A DNA stretch of 64,000 nucleotides from Gymnodinialimonas ceratoperidinii (GTDB taxonomy: Bacteria; Pseudomonadota; Alphaproteobacteria; Rhodobacterales; Rhodobacteraceae). Made by a program: the position numbers and the translations under genes. Below, one piece after another: positions 59,502-64,000 of this stretch. Under the pieces are notes generated by a model. It was given only the letters and a program-made list of their open reading frames with translations. It had not been told where the DNA came from and made no database searches. Position 1 is the stretch's first letter. The number at the start of each line of letters is the position of its first letter. The DNA lies in assembly GCF_019297855.1 (NCBI RefSeq), contig NZ_CP079194.1, forward strand, positions 1,971,501 through 2,035,500, written 5' to 3'.

Positions 59502-61064
59502 ATGTCAGATCAGGGCGAAAGCGGGATTTTCGTGGGCGGCGGGGGCCGCGATTACTCGGAAGCGCAATACCTCCGCCCTGACTACGCGAACCGCCACGGG
59601 TTAATCGCGGGTGCCACCGGCACCGGCAAGACGGTGACGCTGCAGATCCTCGCCGAAAGCTTCTCGGCCCTCGGCGTCCCGGTGGTGCTCTCCGACGTGA
59701 AGGGCGACCTCTCGGGCCTCGGGCAGGCGGGCTCCGACAGCTTCAAGCTCCACGATGCCTTCATCGCCCGCGCCGAGACGATCAACTTCACCGATTACGC
59801 CTACCGCGCCTTCCCCGTCACCTTCTGGGACCTCTTCGGCGAACAGGGCCACCCGATCCGCACCACCGTGGCCGAAATGGGCCCGCTGCTGTTGTCGCGC
59901 CTCCTGGACCTGACCGACGCGCAGGAGGGCGTGCTCAACATCGCCTTCCGCGTCGCCGATGAGGAGAGCTGGCCGATCCTCGATCTCAAGGACCTGCAGG
60001 CGCTGCTGGTCTGGGTCGGCGAGAACCGCAAGACGCTCTCGCTGCGCTACGGCAATGTCTCCTCGGCCTCCGTCGGCGCGATCCAGCGCCGCCTGCTGGT
60101 GCTGGAGACCGAGGGCGGCGCAAAGTTCTTCGGCGAACCGGCGCTCGAACTCGATGATCTGTTCCTGACAGACGAGACGGGGGCAGGGCGCATCAACATC
60201 CTTGCCGCCGACAAGCTGATGCAGTCGCCGCGCCTCTACGCGACCTTCCTGCTCTGGCTCCTCTCCGAACTCTTCGAGACGCTGCCCGAGGTGGGCGACC
60301 CCGACAAACCAAAGCTGGTCTTCTTCTTCGACGAGGCGCATCTCCTGTTCGAGGATGCCCCCAAGGCGCTCGTCGACAAGGTCGAACAGGTGGCCCGCCT
60401 GATCCGCTCCAAGGGCGTCGGCGTCTACTTCATCACCCAGAACCCGGCCGATGTCCCCGAAGATATCCTCGGTCAACTCGGCAACCGCATCCAGCACGCC
60501 TTGCGCGCCTTCACCGCCAAGGACCGCCGCGCCCTGCAGCAGGCGGCGCAGAACTACCGCGACAATCCCGATTTCGACATCGAGGACGCGATCCGCGAGG
60601 TGGGCGTCGGCGAGGCCGTGACCTCACTTCTGGAACGCAAGGGAATCCCCGGCGTCGCGCAACGCACGCTGATCCGCCCCCCGTCCTCGCAACTCGGCCC
60701 GATCACCAAGGCCACCCGTGCCGCGCTGATCGGCCAGTCGCCTATCGCGGGCAAATACGAGACCATCGAGGACCGCGAGAGCGCCTACGAAATCCTCCAG
60801 AAACGCGCCGCCGAGGCCGCGCGCGAGGCCGAGGAAGCCGAGGCGAAGGAAGAGCAAGCCGCCCCCGCCGAGCGTGAATACCGCGCCGGACGCCGCTATT
60901 CCGCCCCCAACGTCAGCCGCTCCACCTCGAAACCGCGCCGCCGCTCCAGCCGCTCCGACAGCGTCGGCACCGCCTTCGCCAAGAGCTTCGCCCGCCAGAT
61001 GGGGACGCAATCGGGCCGCGCCGTGGTCCGGGGCATCCTCGGCGGCCTGTTCCGCGGCCGCTAA
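59502..61064 (+). CDS. DUF853 family HerA-like ATPase
   Basis: FtsK/HerA-superfamily nucleotide-driven motor, 520 residues. Walker A is GATGTGKT (37-44), Walker [14 protein letters not shown] near 268-280, and the glutamine/arginine region [15 protein letters not shown] follows. The C-terminal 90 residues are an Ala/Glu and then Ser/Arg-rich tail, ending [12 protein letters not shown] chose ATG 59502 over the adjacent GTG 59499. Members may translocate DNA, but the cellular role of this family is not established. No NurA-like nuclease is next to it. Confidence 0.9.
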   Translation: MSDQGESGIFVGGGGRDYSEAQYLRPDYANRHGLIAGATGTGKTVTLQILAESFSALGVPVVLSDVKGDLSGLGQAGSDSFKLHDAFIARAETINFTDYAYRAFPVTFWDLFGEQGHPIRTTVAEMGPLLLSRLLDLTDAQEGVLNIAFRVADEESWPILDLKDLQALLVWVGENRKTLSLRYGNVSSASVGAIQRRLLVLETEGGAKFFGEPALELDDLFLTDETGAGRINILAADKLMQSPRLYATFLLWLLSELFETLPEVGDPDKPKLVFFFDEAHLLFEDAPKALVDKVEQVARLIRSKGVGVYFITQNPADVPEDILGQLGNRIQHALRAFTAKDRRALQQAAQNYRDNPDFDIEDAIREVGVGEAVTSLLERKGIPGVAQRTLIRPPSSQLGPITKATRAALIGQSPIAGKYETIEDRESAYEILQKRAAEAAREAEEAEAKEEQAAPAEREYRAGRRYSAPNVSRSTSKPRRRSSRSDSVGTAFAKSFARQMGTQSGRAVVRGILGGLFRGR

Positions 61065-61257
61065 CCCCCGGCGGCACTGCACGAACCGCTCCCGCTTCAT
61101 CTTGGCCCATACAACTCCCCCCGGAGGGTCGATCCGCCCCACACGCCCTGACCACGGCTGATCTCGGCGCTCACATCCCCGTCAACGGGCCGCCAATGCG
61201 TCGCACCGAGCCGCTTGCTCTCTGGCGCCCCCTGCGCGCGCAGCCTACAAAGGACCC

Positions 61258-63246
61258 ATGATAGTAGAACTCGGACATTTCGCCCTGATCCTCGCCTTCG
61301 CGGTCGCGATCTTCCAGACGATCGTGCCCATGGTGGGGGCCGCGCGGGGCAATCGCGCGTGGATGGCGACGGCGGAGCCCGCCGCAAGCGCCCAGTTCCT
61401 TCTCACCGGCCTTGCCTTCGCGGCACTGACCTACGCCTTCGTGACCTCGGATTTCTCCCTCAGCCTCGTTGTCGCCAACTCCCATACCGCCAAGCCGATG
61501 CTCTACAAGATCTCCGGCGTCTGGGGGAATCACGAGGGCTCGCTCCTGCTCTGGGTCCTCATCCTCACGCTCTTCGGCGCCTGCGCGGCGTGGTTCGGCA
61601 AGGGCCTGCCGCCAAGCCTGCGCGCCCGCGTGCTGGCGGTGCAATCGGCCATCGCCACGGCCTTCTTCGCCTTCATCCTCTTCACCTCCAACCCCTTCCT
61701 GCGGCTCGCGACCCCGCCCTTCGACGGGCAGGACCTCAACCCGTTGCTGCAGGACCCGGGCCTCGCCTTCCACCCGCCGTTTCTCTACCTCGGCTACGTT
61801 GGCCTCTCGATGTCCTTCTCCTTTGCCGTCGCCGCCCTGATCGAGGGGCGCGTCGACGCCGCCTGGGGCCGGTGGGTGCGCCCCTGGACGCTGGCGGCCT
61901 GGATCTTCCTGACCATCGGCATCGGCCTGGGTTCCTGGTGGGCCTATTACGAGCTTGGTTGGGGCGGCTTCTGGTTCTGGGACCCGGTGGAAAACGCCTC
62001 CTTCATGCCCTGGCTGATCTCGGCGGCGCTGCTGCATTCGGCCATTGTGGTGGAGAAGCGCGAGAGCCTGAAAAGCTGGACGATCCTGCTGGCGATCCTC
62101 GCCTTCGGCTTCTCGCTCATCGGCACCTTCATCGTGCGCTCGGGCGTGCTGACCTCGGTCCATGCCTTCGCCAATGACCCCGAGCGCGGGATCTTCATCC
62201 TCGCGATCCTCGCGATCTTCATGGGCGGCGCGCTCCTCCTCTTCGCCTTCCGCGCGGGCGCGATGGAGGCCAAGGGCGTCTTCGCCACCGTCAGCCGCGA
62301 GAGCGGGTTGGTGCTCAACAACCTGCTGCTGGCCGTCTCCTGCTTCGTGGTCTTCATCGGCACGATCTGGCCGCTGGTGGCCGAGCTCTTCTTTGAGCGC
62401 ACCCTCTCCGTCGGCCCGCCCTTCTTCGACGCGGCCTTCACGCCCTTCGTCTTCGGCCTCGCCATCGCCATGCCCATCGCCGCGATGCTGCCGTGGAAAC
62501 GCGCCCGGCTGCCCAAGCCCGCGCGCGCGTTGATGCCGGCGGCAGTTCTCGCGCTCTCGGTGGGGCTACTGGCCTGGGCGATGTACTCCGGCAAAACCGC
62601 CATCGCGCCTCTCGGCATCGGCCTCTCCGTCTGGCTTCTGGCCGGCGCCGTGACAGATCTCTGGACCCGGACCGGCCGGGGCGATCTGCGCGGACGCCTG
62701 CGCCGCCTTGCGCGCCTTCCCCGCGCCGATTGGGGCAAGTCCATCGCCCATGCAGGCCTCGGCGTCACCATGTTCGGGGTCGTCGCACTGACCGGCTACC
62801 AGATCGAAGACATCCGCGTGGCCCAGGAGGGCACGCCCTATGTCGTCGGCGCCTACGAGGTCGAGCTCTTGGGCGTCGAGGAGAACGTCCGCGGGCCAAA
62901 TTATATCTCCACGATCGCTTCGGTTCTCGTCCGGGACGCCGAGACCCGAGAAGAAATCGCCACGCTCACCCCTGAGCGCCGCATCTACCCGGTCGCCGGG
63001 ATGCCCACGACCGAGGCCGGGATCGACGGCGGCATCACGCGCGACGTCTACATCACCCTCGGCGATCCCCAGGACGGCGGCGGATGGGCGCTGCGGGTCT
63101 GGGTCAAACCCTTCGCGAACTGGATCTGGGGCGGCACCATCATCATGGCCTTGGGCGGGTTCCTGAGCCTCTCCGACCGCCGCTACCGCATGGCCGCAGG
63201 CGCCGCCCGCTCGCGCCCCGCCGTGCGCGAGGTGCCGGCGGAATGA
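61258..63246 (+). CDS. ccmF: Cytochrome c heme lyase subunit CcmF
   Basis: Integral membrane protein of the system I cytochrome c maturation pathway, 662 residues with about fifteen hydrophobic segments. The WWD heme-handling motif WGGFWFWDPVENASFMPWL (about 234-252) is complete, and WGNHEGSLLLWVLIL near the N terminus carries a heme-binding His. It receives heme from CcmE and joins it to apocytochrome with CcmH. Overlaps ccmH by four bases. The 193-base gap before it has no feature I can support. Confidence 0.95.
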   Translation: MIVELGHFALILAFAVAIFQTIVPMVGAARGNRAWMATAEPAASAQFLLTGLAFAALTYAFVTSDFSLSLVVANSHTAKPMLYKISGVWGNHEGSLLLWVLILTLFGACAAWFGKGLPPSLRARVLAVQSAIATAFFAFILFTSNPFLRLATPPFDGQDLNPLLQDPGLAFHPPFLYLGYVGLSMSFSFAVAALIEGRVDAAWGRWVRPWTLAAWIFLTIGIGLGSWWAYYELGWGGFWFWDPVENASFMPWLISAALLHSAIVVEKRESLKSWTILLAILAFGFSLIGTFIVRSGVLTSVHAFANDPERGIFILAILAIFMGGALLLFAFRAGAMEAKGVFATVSRESGLVLNNLLLAVSCFVVFIGTIWPLVAELFFERTLSVGPPFFDAAFTPFVFGLAIAMPIAAMLPWKRARLPKPARALMPAAVLALSVGLLAWAMYSGKTAIAPLGIGLSVWLLAGAVTDLWTRTGRGDLRGRLRRLARLPRADWGKSIAHAGLGVTMFGVVALTGYQIEDIRVAQEGTPYVVGAYEVELLGVEENVRGPNYISTIASVLVRDAETREEIATLTPERRIYPVAGMPTTEAGIDGGITRDVYITLGDPQDGGGWALRVWVKPFANWIWGGTIIMALGGFLSLSDRRYRMAAGAARSRPAVREVPAE

Positions 63247-63740
63247 GACGTCTCCTCTGCGCCCTGCTTCTTGTGACCGCCAGCCTGGCCACGCCGGCCA
63301 CGGCGGTGCAGCCGGACGAGGTCCTCTCCGACCCCGTCCTCGAAGAGCGAGCGCGCGACATCTCGGCGGGTCTGCGATGCCTTGTCTGCCGCAACGAGAG
63401 CATCGACGAGAGCAATGCCGACCTCGCCCGCGACCTGCGGCTCCTCGTGAGGGAGCGTCTGGTCGCAGGCGACACCGATGCCGAGACCGTGGCCTATATC
63501 GTCGACCGCTACGGCGAATACGTCCTCCTTCGCCCGACCTTCGACGGCTCCTCTATCCTGCTCTGGCTGGCCGGGCCACTGCTGCTGCTCGCCGGCCTCG
63601 GCCTCTCGGTTAGCTACCTGCGCACGCGCGCGACGGCAGAGCCCGCAGGCGCCGACCAACTGACCCCCGAGGAGGAAGCGCGCCTGCAGGCCATCCTCTC
63701 GGACAGCGCCGAGCGCGACAGCACGCCCCCTGAGAACTGA
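63243..63740 (+). CDS. ccmH: Cytochrome c maturation protein CcmH (CcmH/CycL type)
   Basis: Thiol reductant of apocytochrome c, 165 residues. A signal peptide (core LLCALLLVTASLATPATA) is followed by the redox motif LRCLVCRNESI (CxxC) and DLRLLVRERL. One membrane anchor lies near 106-128 (ILLWLAGPLLLLAGLGL). The C-terminal tail is acidic. It is the short CcmH form, without the TPR extension (CcmI). ATG 63243 overlaps the ccmF stop. Confidence 0.95.
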   Translation: MRRLLCALLLVTASLATPATAVQPDEVLSDPVLEERARDISAGLRCLVCRNESIDESNADLARDLRLLVRERLVAGDTDAETVAYIVDRYGEYVLLRPTFDGSSILLWLAGPLLLLAGLGLSVSYLRTRATAEPAGADQLTPEEEARLQAILSDSAERDSTPPEN

Positions 63741-63808
63741 CGCCGCGTTTAGGCTGGTCCGGCCGGGCCCGTTTGCTATGGTTCCCGCAACCTTAGGGAG
63801 GCCTACCC

Positions 63809-64000
63809 ATGAATTACGAGACAATCACCACCGAGACCCGCGAGGGGATGGCTGTCATCACGATGAACCGCCCCGACGTGATGAACGCGCTCAACACGCA
63901 GATGCGCGCAGAGATCACCCACGCGGTCAGCGCGGCGGGACAGGAGGCGCGGGTGGTCGTGCTGACGGGCACGGGCGCGGCCTTCTGCTCGGGTCAGGAC
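63809..64000 (+). CDS. Enoyl-CoA hydratase/isomerase (3' end outside window)
   Basis: The first 64 residues of a crotonase-fold enzyme: an ITMNRPDVMNALNTQM start and the oxyanion segment TGTGAAFCSGQD at the window edge. A TTAGGGAGG site precedes ATG 63809. This gene following ccmH is a common order in Rhodobacterales. FCSGQDL-type ends occur in PaaG/MenB-like and short-chain hydratases, so the exact class cannot be given. Confidence 0.88.
   Translation, partial: MNYETITTETREGMAVITMNRPDVMNALNTQMRAEITHAVSAAGQEARVVVLTGTGAAFCSGQD

Overview
The window is high-GC, gene-dense DNA with no insertion sequence, phage gene or CRISPR array. The organism is most likely a marine or soil alphaproteobacterium of the Rhodobacteraceae (Roseobacter type). 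This rests on the gene families and their order: a box benzoyl-CoA cluster with a shikimate-kinase-fused regulator, TRAP transporters, a DUF6455 protein, an IalB-family protein, CcmF/CcmH, and a DUF853 HerA-like ATPase. The assignment comes from family knowledge and codon/GC impression, not from a database search.

Layout. (1) 1-5857: a sugar ABC transporter (permease cut by the window edge, plus binding protein) is divergent from a ROK regulator and a large PIG-L deacetylase; this looks like uptake and deacetylation of an N-acetylated glycan or glycoside. (2) 5876-19912: the aerobic benzoyl-CoA ('box') pathway, with a PaaG-type isomerase and MarR regulator on the minus strand. On the plus strand lie a DUF4863 protein, benzoate-CoA ligase, an alpha/beta hydrolase, a DUF309 protein, BoxC, BoxB, an unannotated 55-residue Cys-rich protein, BoxA, a thioesterase, BoxR, a bifunctional FadJ-type enzyme and an aldo/keto reductase. 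(3) 20308-23852: a MobA-like 3-hydroxybenzoate 4-monooxygenase facing a formylglycine-type sulfatase. (4) 24000-30448: FMN reductase, CPA1 Na+/H+ antiporter with a cyclic-nucleotide domain, a class V PLP enzyme and malonyl-CoA synthetase. (5) 30624-49360: two IclR-controlled catabolic regions. The first has an alpha/beta hydrolase, extradiol dioxygenase, SDR, ThDP enzyme, aspartate-dehydrogenase-like protein and aldehyde dehydrogenase, then across the IclR gene a flavin hydroxylase, a TRAP transporter, a second sulfatase and a second flavin hydroxylase. The second is a Rieske oxygenase operon with bicupin, small HTH-like protein, SDR and pentapeptide-like protein. (6) 49505-64000: housekeeping and envelope genes: DusA, tRNA-Arg(CCG), an Ldh-family oxidoreductase, MsrA/MsrB, a DUF882 peptidase, an L,D-transpeptidase, LpxD-ACP-KAS, IalB, HerA-like ATPase, CcmF, CcmH and the start of an enoyl-CoA hydratase.

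How the parts work together. Most of 5876-49360 is aromatic catabolism. Benzoate is activated, epoxidised by BoxAB, opened by BoxC and sent to beta-oxidation. 3-Hydroxybenzoate is probably hydroxylated to protocatechuate. An unidentified aromatic, possibly arriving as a sulfate ester through the TRAP system, is desulfated, hydroxylated, cleaved by the extradiol enzyme and processed by hydrolase, ThDP enzyme and dehydrogenases. Two long motifs are shared between separate promoters. The first, TGAAC-N5-GTTCA-CAAT-WGAAC, precedes both halves of the first IclR region. The second, TTTAGTAAG-N8-CTAWAT, lies in the marR/box intergenic region and in the mobA promoter. They suggest two small regulons.

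Least described items: the CxxCxxCxxxC mini-protein translationally coupled to boxA; the two sulfatase/flavin-hydroxylase pairings; the uncharacterised extradiol/ThDP/aspartate-dehydrogenase-like pathway; and a candidate anti-Shine-Dalgarno small RNA near 59.4 kb.
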